A DNA stretch of 37,792 nucleotides, taken from the NCBI RefSeq assembly GCF_000171815.1, contig NZ_ABGR01000019.1:1-37792 (forward strand), read 5' to 3'. The notes beneath the pieces are model-generated. The model was not told where the DNA came from, searched no databases, and worked only from the letters and a program-made list of their open reading frames with translations. A program made the position numbers and the translations under genes. Shown here in pieces: positions 15,335 through 23,543 of the stretch; the stretch's first letter is position 1; every line of letters begins with the position of its first letter. This stretch comes from Vibrio sp. AND4. Lineage in GTDB: Bacteria > Pseudomonadota > Gammaproteobacteria > Enterobacterales > Vibrionaceae.

Positions 15335-15730
15335 CTATGTTCGAAACCATACGCCAAAATCTTCTGAGGCTAACACCGCAAGATAGAACATTACTCCGTA
15401 ATAATAAACTGGGACTTGTCTTAAAGACTTTAAGAATCCACTATCGGCTTTGATGAACCCTTGAAGTTCTTGTTCAAGCACTTTCTTTTCATCCTCATCA
15501 TCGTGCTCCTTGATCAAGGTTCGAACAAGTCTTATTTCCTTAACTTTTGGAGCTAAGCCAAATAGAGCCAATATAATGGGGAATGAAAATAGTGCAGCCT
15601 TTTGAGGGTTTGGAAAACTCAAACAAGTCAGTGATATCGTGAAAACAAGTATCCCAAATACTTGATTAAAATAGTTAGTTAGACTTTTAGTCTCGGCATC
15701 GTATTTTTTTCTGTTGATTAAATAACTCAT
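15335..15730 (-). CDS. Hypothetical membrane protein, integron cassette gene
   Basis: A 131-residue protein with two central membrane segments (VFGILVFTISLTCLSF and AALFSFPIILALFGLA), a charged cytoplasmic stretch (LIKEHDDEDEKKVLEQELQ) and a hydrophobic C-terminus (VPVYYYGVMFYLAVLA). attC A follows its stop and attC B precedes its start, so gene plus site A form one complete gene cassette. Function unknown. Confidence 0.65.
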   Translation of the reverse strand: MSYLINRKKYDAETKSLTNYFNQVFGILVFTISLTCLSFPNPQKAALFSFPIILALFGLAPKVKEIRLVRTLIKEHDDEDEKKVLEQELQGFIKADSGFLKSLRQVPVYYYGVMFYLAVLASEDFGVWFRT

Positions 15731-15753
15731 TTACAATCCTCTTTTGAGGGCAC

Positions 15754-15875
15754 CATAACGCCCTTTAAAGGTGTGAGCAACGCAATACAAGAGCCGCCGC
15801 ATACCGCCTTAAACACCAAAACCAACGTATAGTGAAAATGCTACGCATTGCGACCAATCTTAAACAGATTGTTAA
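15754..15875 (-). repeat. Integron attC recombination site B
   Basis: A second attC, similar to site A throughout. Read on the minus strand it starts TTAACAATCTGTTTAAG, passes through CGCAATGCGTAGCATTTTCAC and GTTGGTTTTGGTG-TTTAAGGCGG, and ends CACCTTTAAAGGGCGTTATG. Its first bases overlap the TAA stop of the BRO-N gene. CGCAAT near the start pairs with ATTGCG near the end, as in folded attC sites. Confidence 0.87.
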
Positions 15876-16681
15876 GCGTCTTCTTCACCACTCGGTGAAA
15901 GACGAGCATAAGTAAGAGCTAATTCTATTACAGGCATTGGGAAGCGCTGCTCTTCACGAATACAGTTGAAAGAAGGTAGATAATTAAAACCCTTTTCAGA
16001 AGCGATTTTCTCGCAAAGTGCGATTACATAGTTGAGTTCATTTATGGAGATGTTGAGAGAAGCCAAAACATCAGCCACATCGTAGAACTCATATTTAGGT
16101 AAATTAGCGGATTCAACCGTAACTAAACGTTCACCCAATGATTGAATTTTTTTACTTTGCCCTTTAATCGTATTACTCTGCTCACCCACTTTTTCGTCCA
16201 GTTTCTCGAACTTTTCTTTTGAATTGCGAATAAACTGGCTCAAGAGCTGCGATTGTTTAGCTTGTTGATCAGCTAATTGAAGGATTAGATCGTCATCAGA
16301 AACTTCTGGTGGTGGGTAAATGCCATATTTTCTGATTGATGGCATAACTTCCTTTATGACCCAATTCTGGAACTTCTTAGCACCAGAGCTATTGGACTGA
16401 AGAGCAACTCGGTAGACACCAGGCTCACTAACAAAATAGTCCGTTCGCTCGATACCATTTTCAATAATGCTTTCCATAAAGCGCTCATCATCCTCAAGGG
16501 AAGACAAACAAGCTCTTAAAAATGAAGTTTGATCCGAAGTAGACTTACCATCGATGTGTTGCGATTCCTTTGAAATCACTCGAATTACATCAGGCAGCAA
16601 GAATAGTGTTTCACCATTTTTCTGTAGCGTTTTTATTTCAAGTTCACCCATGGAACTTGGGTACAACAAAACATCAAACAT
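15872..16681 (-). CDS. BRO-N domain protein, integron cassette gene
   Basis: A 269-residue protein. Residues about 10-115 match the BRO-N/antirepressor domain (FLLPDVIRVISKESQ, YFVSEPGVYRVALQSNSSGAKKFQNWVIKEVMPSIRKYG), a DNA-binding module found in phage antirepressors and mobile genes. Residues about 135-200 form a coiled coil (QFIRNSKEKFEKLDEKV...). GAGGGA lies six bases before the start ATG. Together with attC B it makes one cassette. Whether it still has antirepressor activity cannot be told; solitary BRO-N proteins are common cargo of integrons and islands. Confidence 0.8.
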   Translation of the reverse strand: MFDVLLYPSSMGELEIKTLQKNGETLFLLPDVIRVISKESQHIDGKSTSDQTSFLRACLSSLEDDERFMESIIENGIERTDYFVSEPGVYRVALQSNSSGAKKFQNWVIKEVMPSIRKYGIYPPPEVSDDDLILQLADQQAKQSQLLSQFIRNSKEKFEKLDEKVGEQSNTIKGQSKKIQSLGERLVTVESANLPKYEFYDVADVLASLNISINELNYVIALCEKIASEKGFNYLPSFNCIREEQRFPMPVIELALTYARLSPSGEEDA

Positions 16682-16744
16682 TCAATTCCCTCATTGATTG
16701 ACCTAAGTTGCATATTTTATCACTACTCAGAGAGCGGATACACA

Positions 16745-16960
16745 CCTAGATGCTTAACGCTTTCTATACTACTTTTAGCCGTCCTTCATCGTCCTATAAT
16801 GCGGTGTTTATTACCGTAGTTCCATTGATAATCAGTAGGTTATCTAGAATAATGAGAGATTAGACCGCAAAATAACGCATAATTTTGAGTAGTAATTCGC
16901 ACTGAGGTGGAATAGGGAACTTTCGAGCTAAAACAGCCACGGGTAAAAAATCAATTTATG
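16745..16960. repeat. Intergenic repeat family 2, copy 1
   Basis: Shares with 17409-17660 the pieces AACGCTTTCT, CCGTC-TT-ATCGTCCTATAATG, a GATT/AATCA-TAGGTTA segment, ACGCATAATTTT, TTTTGAGTAGTAATT, and a segment GCACTGAG-GGAAT-GG--ACTTTCGAGCTA. The middle is shorter by tens of bases here. In both places the copy lies just upstream of a minus-strand gene start and its gene-proximal end reads GCGTTA on the minus strand. Confidence 0.65.
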
Positions 16961-17034
16961 AAATTTCTATCTTTCCTTGGCCTCGTTCCGACCTAAGCTC
17001 CAGTGACGACAAAAATTCGACTTGGCAGTATTAC

Positions 17035-17090
17035 CTAACTCATGGTAAAAATGCCACGCGTGCCGCATCACTCTTGAACCATGTGTATAC
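17035..17090 (-). repeat. Degraded attC-like site C
   Basis: GGTAAAAATGCCACGCG and the following GCATCAC-CTTGAACC match one arm of attC A (GTAAAAATGCCACGCG, AATCACCCTTAAAC). The other arm is unrecognisable. It lies directly after the stop of the MazG-like gene, the position expected of an attC. Confidence 0.55.
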
Positions 17091-17095
17091 GCGTC

Positions 17096-17380
17096 CTATC
17101 GATTGTACTTAGCCTTATTCAACACTTCTTTGAGTTCATGTGTTTTCTCGAGGTTTACACCGTGAATATTGGCTAAAGCACAAACATAATACAACACGTC
17201 ATATAACTCTTCTGCTATTGAACCTTTGAGTTCATCTAGCGTTGGTTGCCCATGTTTACCTTTGCGAATAGATTCCGATAATTCACCAACTTCTTCGATT
17301 AGTTTTAAAAAATAGTGTTCAGATTGCTCTGGCGCAAAATCGAATTCTTTTATATGAATTTGTAACTCAGATAACTTCAT
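17096..17380 (-). CDS. MazG-like nucleotide pyrophosphohydrolase
   Basis: A 94-residue all-alpha protein with the MazG metal-binding pattern: KLIEEVGELSESIRK (E-E-x-x-E) and AEELYDVLYYV (E-x-x-D). Such enzymes hydrolyse non-canonical or excess NTPs; small ones are frequent in phages and cassettes. It has a degenerate attC-like arm after its stop and a family-2 repeat before its start. Confidence 0.82.
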   Translation of the reverse strand: MKLSELQIHIKEFDFAPEQSEHYFLKLIEEVGELSESIRKGKHGQPTLDELKGSIAEELYDVLYYVCALANIHGVNLEKTHELKEVLNKAKYNR

Positions 17381-17408
17381 AACGTCCTTTTTGAATCATT
17401 TGCAATAA

Positions 17409-17660
17409 AGCCTATAACGCTTTCTTTACGGCTTTTGGCCGTCTTTTATCGTCCTATAATGCAGCCTTTTCGATCACAGTTCAATTAAAAATCAATAGGT
17501 TAATGAGAGTGGCTGGGTATTAAACCACTAAATGACGCATAATTTTAAAAAAGCTTGATTAGGCACTTAATCGAATGACTACAGGTAAGGCAAACGTACA
17601 GTCTAATATTTTGAGTAGATATTTGCGCTGAGAAGGAATGGGCACTTTCGAGCTAGAAAG
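17409..17660. repeat. Intergenic repeat family 2, copy 2
   Basis: Partner of 16745-16960 with the same ordered conserved pieces but an extra segment (about 17548-17608) inserted between ACGCATAATTTT and TTTTGAGTAG. It flanks the start of the MazG-like gene. Confidence 0.65.
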
Positions 17661-17689
17661 CGCCAAGGGTAAATTCAGGTCTATGAAGG

Positions 17690-17752
17690 CTCTGGACAAT
17701 TATTGGTTTCGGAACATCGAACATTAGCAAAACATGAATAACTAGAGATATG
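17690..17752. repeat. Intergenic repeat, copy 2 (boundary of the cassette block)
   Basis: Matches the 12873-12940 copy in the same orientation, including 20 identical bases ATTAGCAAAACATGAATAAC, and marks the right edge of the cassette-like block. Confidence 0.7.
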
Positions 17753-17852
17753 GCAACGTTGTTGTGAAGTGCTAGTGCAATGAGTAAAATTGCACTAGCA
17801 AAAGGTGTGATTAGTTATGTTCGCACTAAGTGCAGTTACGTTAAAGAAAAAA

Positions 17853-18179
17853 TCACTTAGTAAAATTTTCTCGCGTTTCTATTACCACTGAAGAGTCAGA
17901 TGTTAGCGTCACTCTCTGAGTGGCGTCAGGGTAAGTAATCATCATTTCATTACCAAACACACTGCTATTCGACACGGTCCCCATATAGCTTTCAATATCA
18001 TACACCATAATATCAGGCCCATATTCTGATTCGATACACTGAGAACTGATACTTAAAACCTTTTCCCCACCGCTCGAAGACCAAACACCATCAAACTGAG
18101 ATTTAGAGCACATAGCTAAAGCATTGGTAGAAAAAAAAGAAACCCCAATGACTACTGCGAATATTTTTTTATTAATCAT
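17853..18179 (-). CDS. Hypothetical secreted protein
   Basis: A 108-residue protein with a signal peptide (MINKKIFAVVIGVSFFSTNALA, cleavage before MCSKS). The mature part has two Cys (MCSKSQF and SSQCIES) and a lipocalin-like small beta pattern FDGVWSSSGGEKVLSIS. It is probably periplasmic; function unknown. It lies just outside the repeat-bounded block. Confidence 0.65.
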   Translation of the reverse strand: MINKKIFAVVIGVSFFSTNALAMCSKSQFDGVWSSSGGEKVLSISSQCIESEYGPDIMVYDIESYMGTVSNSSVFGNEMMITYPDATQRVTLTSDSSVVIETRENFTK

Positions 18180-18516
18180 AAATAAACCATGTTAAGCAAA
18201 AGAATGAATAACATAACATATAAAACAGGGTTTATAATGGGTGAGGTGGTTTTTCTTAGCTTATTTCGCCAAATTAAGCACTTAAATTTATTTACTGTTA
18301 ATCCCATTTTAAAATGTCCTCTTTTCTCCCAAGTAGAAATGTCCCCTTTGGGAGAAGAGAAACAAGGATAGTGAGTTGCCAAGAGCCAAAGCATCGTTAC
18401 AGAAGGCGTCACAATGACGCCTTTTCTTATTTCCATTCGTCAACCTGCTCTCAGAACGGCTAGAAGTCCCTGATTGCTATCTTTTAGTCGCAGTCGCTCT
18501 ACTGGATTTAAGTGGG
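18180..18516. other. Intergenic region with ATGTCC direct repeats
   Basis: No gene was seen. AAATGTCCTCTTTT and AAATGTCCCCTTT occur 28 bases apart near 18313 and 18341, a pattern typical of insertion-sequence ends, but no transposase remains nearby. A plus-strand terminator follows at 18403. Confidence 0.4.
18403..18432 (+). terminator. Rho-independent terminator (orphan)
   Basis: AAGGCGTCA / TGACGCCTT form a perfect stem with a three-base loop, followed by TTCTTATTT. No plus-strand gene precedes it, so its gene may have been lost with a former insertion. Confidence 0.65.
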
Positions 18517-19410
18517 TTATTGCGTGATTTGGGAATGTTGATTGACGATGGGCTTGATCAGGCTAAACAACCATTGATTTTGAGGATCGTATTGTTGCGA
18601 GCGACGGCAGCTCATCACAAAGCTTACTCCAAGATCGAGTCCGCTTGGTAGCTCGATACTCCGACAGCCTTTGGGGATATTACCATCCATAGTTATTCCG
18701 TAATGATCCGTTTGCATGATGATATTGTGGATCATCGTTGGATGCTCAATCTGGACCTTGGGCTTCACGTCAAAACCGATGTTCTTCAAACGGTCCAGTA
18801 TCGGGTACTTGTGATCGTTCCAGCCTGGTGTTTTGAATAATACGAAGGTGCAATCTTCTAAAGATTTGAAATCTTGCGCTGGGTGATCTTGCCGGACAAA
18901 GAACACTGCTGTTCCTCTTCCCAGTTCTTTTTGAGCAATGGACTGAGGAAGGTTTTCATCGAAGTAATGAATCGCTATTGCGTTCTCCCCATCAATGATG
19001 CGGTTACGTGCGTCTGCTCCCCATCTTAAAAATGAGTAGTTCGCATTGGGTGCTTGCTCAAGTAGTTGCAAGTAGAGTTTATCGCCATAGCGGTCCCAGA
19101 ATAGTGTATTGGCGTAGATAACGACATTACCGGAGTAAAGAGACGGTGAAAACTCTTGTGGTTTGATTGCATCAATACTGGTTAATATCTTCTCGAAGTG
19201 CGGCATGTTGGCTTCTACAAAGGAGGTCGGTTCAAAACCGTTTTTGGTTTGAATAAAGAGAGGATCGCCCAGCTGAGCTTTCATTTTGGTGAGGTTCTTG
19301 CTGATGGCACTGGAGGTTTTGCTCATCGATTCCGCCACCAAGCGAACATTACGTAGCTCATACATACGCTTCAATACCAACACATTTTGCATATCTAGGT
19401 TGATTGTCAT
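18517..19410 (-). CDS. LysR-family transcriptional regulator
   Basis: A 297-residue protein. Residues 8-66 are a LysR winged helix (VLKRMYELRNVRLVAESMSK, SAISKNLTKMKAQLGDPLFI), followed by a periplasmic-binding-like effector domain (SGNVVIYANTLF... ITMDGNIPKG). It lies upstream of a plus-strand small secreted protein gene at 19620, with about 210 bases between the starts, so the latter may be a target. Ligand and targets are unknown. Confidence 0.88.
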   Translation of the reverse strand: MTINLDMQNVLVLKRMYELRNVRLVAESMSKTSSAISKNLTKMKAQLGDPLFIQTKNGFEPTSFVEANMPHFEKILTSIDAIKPQEFSPSLYSGNVVIYANTLFWDRYGDKLYLQLLEQAPNANYSFLRWGADARNRIIDGENAIAIHYFDENLPQSIAQKELGRGTAVFFVRQDHPAQDFKSLEDCTFVLFKTPGWNDHKYPILDRLKNIGFDVKPKVQIEHPTMIHNIIMQTDHYGITMDGNIPKGCRSIELPSGLDLGVSFVMSCRRSQQYDPQNQWLFSLIKPIVNQHSQITQ

Positions 19411-19619
19411 TCTTTTACTCCAGCCAGCTTTGCTACGGAATCATAACTCTGCTTTTCCAAATAAAAGACAGGGAATAGTCAATTCTAAGTTTCTGGCAGA
19501 ACAGCATTTTTTGACTGAGGATTTCCATTTGGTAAATTCTGGTTTTCCTCGGTGTAGTGAAGGTGCAGTGCTAGAGTTTTCACATCAAAACGATATATCA
19601 CAAACAATAGAGGTGACGT

Positions 19620-19856
19620 ATGAAAAAACTAATCGCACTAGGCTTAATGGTTTGTTCTGCAAACGTAGCATTCGCTAGCGATGGGTCGTACACGGGTACC
19701 GTTGATATGACAATGAGCCAAGCAAACCAAGTTGATGTGGAGCGTGTGGACTCAAATATGACGCTTAAAGGTCGAAATGATGCTATTTCTGGTGGTGTTG
19801 TGATTCAAACTGACGCTTCTAAACAACCGATTCAGCTACGTGGCCGCCGCGACTGA
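19620..19856 (+). CDS. Small secreted protein
   Basis: A 78-residue protein with a signal peptide (MKKLIALGLMVCSANVAFA, cleavage before SDGSYTG) and a 59-residue mature part without cysteines, ending RGRRD. A GAGGTGA ribosome site precedes it and a strong terminator follows, showing it is a real transcribed unit. Function unknown; the divergent LysR gene may control it. Confidence 0.7.
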   Translation: MKKLIALGLMVCSANVAFASDGSYTGTVDMTMSQANQVDVERVDSNMTLKGRNDAISGGVVIQTDASKQPIQLRGRRD

Positions 19857-19884
19857 ACGACATTAATGAAAGTCATCTTGCTCT

Positions 19885-19917
19885 CAATGCCGCGTTTATC
19901 GCGGCATTGTCGTTTTT
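19885..19917 (+). terminator. Rho-independent terminator of the small secreted protein gene
   Basis: CAATGCCGCG / CGCGGCATTG make a perfect 10-bp stem with a five-base loop, followed by TCGTTTTT. Confidence 0.88.
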
Positions 19918-19937
19918 GTACTTAGGGTCAATAATAC

Positions 19938-21422
19938 TCAGTTTTGTGCATCGGCCTCAACCACGCCCAGTTCAGCTTCATTGCGCTTGGCTGCTTCCAG
20001 CATTTTACGAATGATGAATGATGCGCCCAATGCGATAGCAACCATTACTATCGCAAGGATGGTCAGCAGTTGGAAGTAATCGCCGTACACGTGCTTTACG
20101 ATTTCTTGTGTGATCTCTTGACCTTTTTCTAGAGCGATAGAGGTCGAGAATACGGCACCAACAATACCGCTTAATGCGATAGCAACAGAGAATAAGCTAA
20201 CAGAGAAGTTTTCGATGTGCTTCGGTGCAACAGATAAGATAAATGCGACGACCATAGAGCCGACGATAACTTCAGCGATTGCTTGGAAGAAGTGAATCAC
20301 AAGGAAGATCTCGGGCATGATGCTCACGTCTTCGCCTACCGTGGTTACAGCGAAGGTTAGGATGCCGAAAGCAATCGCTGTGAGAACGAATGCTAATGCA
20401 ATTTTAGTTGCCGTGGTTAGGTGAATGTCGCGTTTTTCTAGCACGCTAAAGAAACCAGCCACGATAGGACCACCAACCATACACCATAGCGGGTTCATCG
20501 CCATCGCAGCCTCAGGCTCTAATGGGATAAAGCCAAACAGGGAACCTTTCAGAGTATTGATCGCTACCATGTTCATTGAGGTCATCATTTGACCGTAGTA
20601 AACGAAGAAACAAGTGGTAAGAAAAGTCACGATGAGGATAGTTCCCATCTTCAATGACTCCGCTTTGCTTGCTTTGAGCATTAAAAAGATGAAGTAAAGG
20701 ATGGCAGCACCGCCGATAGCGTAAACGATGTTCTGACCGATATCCATGTTAGAGAACATAAAGAAAACCAATGCGATCATCGCGGCAGAGATAATGGCAA
20801 AGAAGAACCAGTTCTTCATACTTACGGTCTGTTTATCCAGATCAGATGCGACACCAATCAATCCCTTGCGGAATACAAGCAGCATAACTAATGCGGCAGT
20901 CGCCATGACGGCAGAGATAGTGAAACCGCCGTTAAAACCAATCACCAGTACAATCATTGGGAATAAGTACTGGCCAAGGAACGCGCCAATGTTATTCACT
21001 GAGTAATTGATAGGGTAGCCTTTCTCGAAGTCTTCTTGAGTGTTAAAGGTTCGCTTGTAAAGACTAGGGTAAGAAGGGGACATTAACCCACGGCCGTAGC
21101 TTGCTAGTGCGATACCACACATAGAAAGCGGTACGTTGGTTGCCGAAGCCCCAAGAACAAGCAGCACGTAACCAGATGCGAAGGCGAGGAAGGCAATCGA
21201 TAGAGAACGGTAAGCACCTAAAAATTTATCCGCGATGACTCCCCCTGCAATCGCAAATAGGGGACCAATCGCCGAAAAGGCGCCCACGATCATCATGGTG
21301 TCAGCTTCGTTGTAGTTGAGATCTTCTAAGAAAAAACGCGTCAGGCTAACTAACACGCCGTAAAATGATAAGCCAAACATCATTTGGCAGAACATCATCG
21401 ATTTATTTAGTTTATTCCACAT
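19938..21422 (-). CDS. POT/PTR2-family peptide:proton symporter
   Basis: A 494-residue inner-membrane transporter with 12 or more membrane helices. The N-terminal part has the POT signature region (FFLEDLNYNEADTMMIVGAF, then GGVIADKFLGAYRSLSIAF), and the later AIAEVIVGSMVVAFILSVAP corresponds to the second POT signature position. Proton-driven uptake of di- or tripeptides is the family role. It lies next to the L-serine dehydratase gene on the same strand (370 bases apart), consistent with peptide and serine catabolism together. Confidence 0.82.
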   Translation of the reverse strand: MWNKLNKSMMFCQMMFGLSFYGVLVSLTRFFLEDLNYNEADTMMIVGAFSAIGPLFAIAGGVIADKFLGAYRSLSIAFLAFASGYVLLVLGASATNVPLSMCGIALASYGRGLMSPSYPSLYKRTFNTQEDFEKGYPINYSVNNIGAFLGQYLFPMIVLVIGFNGGFTISAVMATAALVMLLVFRKGLIGVASDLDKQTVSMKNWFFFAIISAAMIALVFFMFSNMDIGQNIVYAIGGAAILYFIFLMLKASKAESLKMGTILIVTFLTTCFFVYYGQMMTSMNMVAINTLKGSLFGFIPLEPEAAMAMNPLWCMVGGPIVAGFFSVLEKRDIHLTTATKIALAFVLTAIAFGILTFAVTTVGEDVSIMPEIFLVIHFFQAIAEVIVGSMVVAFILSVAPKHIENFSVSLFSVAIALSGIVGAVFSTSIALEKGQEITQEIVKHVYGDYFQLLTILAIVMVAIALGASFIIRKMLEAAKRNEAELGVVEADAQN

Positions 21423-21791
21423 TATTGAATGCTCACTATTGCGGGAAAAGTCGTTATGGTTGCTGTTGGATGTTACTTAAATGCTATGTTACATATTGAA
21501 ACAATTGTCGCATAAAACGAACACAATGCACCAAAAGTTCTAAAACGAAACGTTTGCCTCACCAATGTGTTGTTTTAGATCAATTATAAATCACGTGAAT
21601 GAACTTTTAGGGATAAAGCCTATAAAATGATTTTTCTTTGGTGGCTTTGGAAAGTCAGAAAGGTTGGTAAAATAATGCTTAATAGTGGAGCCGTGAATAG
21701 GCAGTGTGAATTGGCGCGGAAACGGCACTGTTAACGGACTTTTTCCGCCAAAAGTGCCATCTTTTAATCAGTAATCATGGATGTGAATAGG
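21423..21791. promoter_or_regulatory. Spacer between sdaA and the peptide transporter gene
   Basis: This 369-base gene-free region holds the transporter promoter. GTTTTAGATCAATTATAAATCACG near 21570-21595 carries half-sites reminiscent of FNR/CRP boxes, not convincing. The hairpin arms GGCACT (21724) and AGTGCC (21757), followed by ATCTTTT on the plus strand, may contribute to termination. No other feature was found. Confidence 0.3.
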
Positions 21792-23162
21792 CTATTCACA
21801 CGGTGGGGCCATGTGAATCATCGCCAGGCCGCCAAGCGATGTTTCGCGGTATTTCTTATTCATGTCTTTGCCTGTTTGGTACATGGTTTCAATAACCTTG
21901 TCTAATGAAATTAGGCATTTGCTGGTACGTTTCAGTGCCATCCGCGACGCATTGATGGCTTTCATTGCGCCCATCGCATTTCGTTCGATGCACGGAACCT
22001 GCACTAAGCCGCCAATCGGGTCACAAGTCATGCCTAAGGAGTGCTCCATGGCAATTTCAGCAGCAATACAGATTTGCTCGTTACTGCCGCCACGCAGGGC
22101 GGTTAAGCCAGCAGCAGCCATTGAAGAGGACACGCCGACTTCCCCTTGGCAGCCCACCTCAGCACCAGAAATCGAAGCATTGGTTTTGTACAAAATACCA
22201 ATTGCTCCCGCAACGGCTAAGAAGTCCTTGAGCTGTTTATTGTCCAGTTCTTTAACGAAGCGGTGGTAGTACATTAATACGGCAGGGATGACACCAGCGG
22301 CGCCATTAGTCGGAGAGGTGACGACCTGACCCCCGGCAGCATTTTCTTCACTGACGGCGAAAGCGAACAGGTTGATCCAATCCATGATCGCCATAGGGTC
22401 GTTTTCAATTGCAGCATTGGCTTCAAGCTTTTTGAGCAGATTAGGTGCTCGGCGTGTGACATTCAAGCCCCCTTCAAGAACGCCCTCTGTATCAAATCCA
22501 CGCTGCATACAAAGTGACATCACTTTCCAAATTTGCTCGGCTTTTTGGTCGATCTCGTCTTGCTCACGGAAAGCGCACTCATTTTGCAAAATCATGCCTC
22601 CTAAACTCAAGCCGTTTTGCTCTGCTTTTTCTAACATCTCATCGGCCGATTTAAAAGGGTAGGCCACTTGCACTTCTGTTTCGTTGTTGCCGTTTTCTAG
22701 TTCAGCCGCAGTTGCAATAAAGCCGCCACCAATGGAGTAATAAGTTTCAAATGCAACTTGAGCGCCCACGGTATCAAAAGCTGTGATCGTCATGCCATTT
22801 TCATGTAATGGGAGATTATCACTATGAAACACAATATCGTGGTCATAGCTAAACACGATGTCATGCCCCCCAGCGACAGAGAGCGTGCCATGTTCAATGG
22901 TATGTTGCAGCGCACTTTTGGCGCTGGTCATCTTGATGGTATCGGGTTTATTGCCCATTAAGCCAAGTATCGTGGCGCGGTCAGTGTGGTGACCTTTACC
23001 AGTCAGTGATAATGAACCGTAAAGGTCCACTTGCACCTTGCTCACTTTCGTCATAGAGCCAGTGAGAAGCTGGGTGAAATGATAACCTGCAAGCATAGGG
23101 CCATTGGTGTGGGAACTGGACGGACCGACACCAACTTTAAAAATATCGAAAATCGACAGCAT
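21792..23162 (-). CDS. sdaA: L-serine ammonia-lyase (serine dehydratase)
   Basis: A 456-residue single-chain, iron-sulfur L-serine dehydratase that converts L-serine to pyruvate and ammonia. The N-terminal beta domain begins MLSIFDIFKVGVGPSSSHT (substrate loop SSSHT), and the C-terminal alpha domain holds SPTNGAAGVIPAV and the cluster cysteines in GCQGEVGVSSSMAAAGL and CDPIGGLVQVPCIERNA. AAAGGAAG precedes the ATG. Length and motifs match E. coli SdaA. Confidence 0.95.
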   Translation of the reverse strand: MLSIFDIFKVGVGPSSSHTNGPMLAGYHFTQLLTGSMTKVSKVQVDLYGSLSLTGKGHHTDRATILGLMGNKPDTIKMTSAKSALQHTIEHGTLSVAGGHDIVFSYDHDIVFHSDNLPLHENGMTITAFDTVGAQVAFETYYSIGGGFIATAAELENGNNETEVQVAYPFKSADEMLEKAEQNGLSLGGMILQNECAFREQDEIDQKAEQIWKVMSLCMQRGFDTEGVLEGGLNVTRRAPNLLKKLEANAAIENDPMAIMDWINLFAFAVSEENAAGGQVVTSPTNGAAGVIPAVLMYYHRFVKELDNKQLKDFLAVAGAIGILYKTNASISGAEVGCQGEVGVSSSMAAAGLTALRGGSNEQICIAAEIAMEHSLGMTCDPIGGLVQVPCIERNAMGAMKAINASRMALKRTSKCLISLDKVIETMYQTGKDMNKKYRETSLGGLAMIHMAPPCE

Positions 23163-23543
23163 AATTGACTTCCTTTCATGACGGACCTTTCATGGGTCTC
23201 TCGATTAGTATTGTTAATTACATGTTAATGCTTGAAGGTGGGTTGGCAAAGAAAAATTTGTATAAGAATTCGTCTCTAAAGCATGGTGTCTTTGGACGTA
23301 AGTTTGGCGAGGGAGGAATAAAACCCAGCGAATGCTCTACGAACGATGGAAAGGCGTCAAGCATTGGGGGTAAACAAGGTGCTGTAGATATGAAAAAGGC
23401 CATCGAAATGACGGCTTTTGACGATTCAGTTTGTGCAGTACTGCAAGCGTTAGCAGTGTTTCATCCAGTTCTTTCGTCGCTAGACCTGCGTTTTGACCCT
23501 GAGCAATGCTTGGGTAAACAGACCTGAGTGAATGGCACCCAAC
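23163..23543. promoter_or_regulatory. Upstream region of sdaA
   Basis: A 381-base gap between sdaA and the membrane protein gene, both on the minus strand. It must hold the sdaA promoter and perhaps a leader. I looked for a glycine riboswitch and did not see its conserved core. AAGCATTG/CAATGCTT segments about 150 bases apart could pair. Open frames here on both strands lack ribosome sites. Confidence 0.3.

Larger units (their letters stand above)
17381..17852. other. Gene-free stretch with two repeats and an inverted repeat
   Basis: Contains family-2 repeat copy 2 (17409-17660), boundary-repeat copy 2 (17690-17752) and a perfect inverted repeat TGCTAGTGCAA / TTGCACTAGCA (17770-17800). No gene was seen. 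Confidence 0.6.

Noticed and set aside
12687..18516. CRISPR array or prophage in the repeat-rich block
   Set aside because: Repeats are few, long and dissimilar in spacing, without spacers or cas genes. The BRO-N and MazG-like proteins are phage-type but no structural, lysis or integrase genes accompany them.
23165..23527. A 120-codon plus-strand frame in the sdaA upstream region
   Set aside because: It opens at a TTG three bases from the sdaA start, has no ribosome site, and shows no recognisable protein features. It is more likely a chance frame in regulatory DNA.
23163..23543. Glycine or serine-responsive riboswitch in front of sdaA
   Set aside because: I looked for the conserved glycine aptamer core on the minus strand and did not find it. 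A covariance scan would be the proper test.
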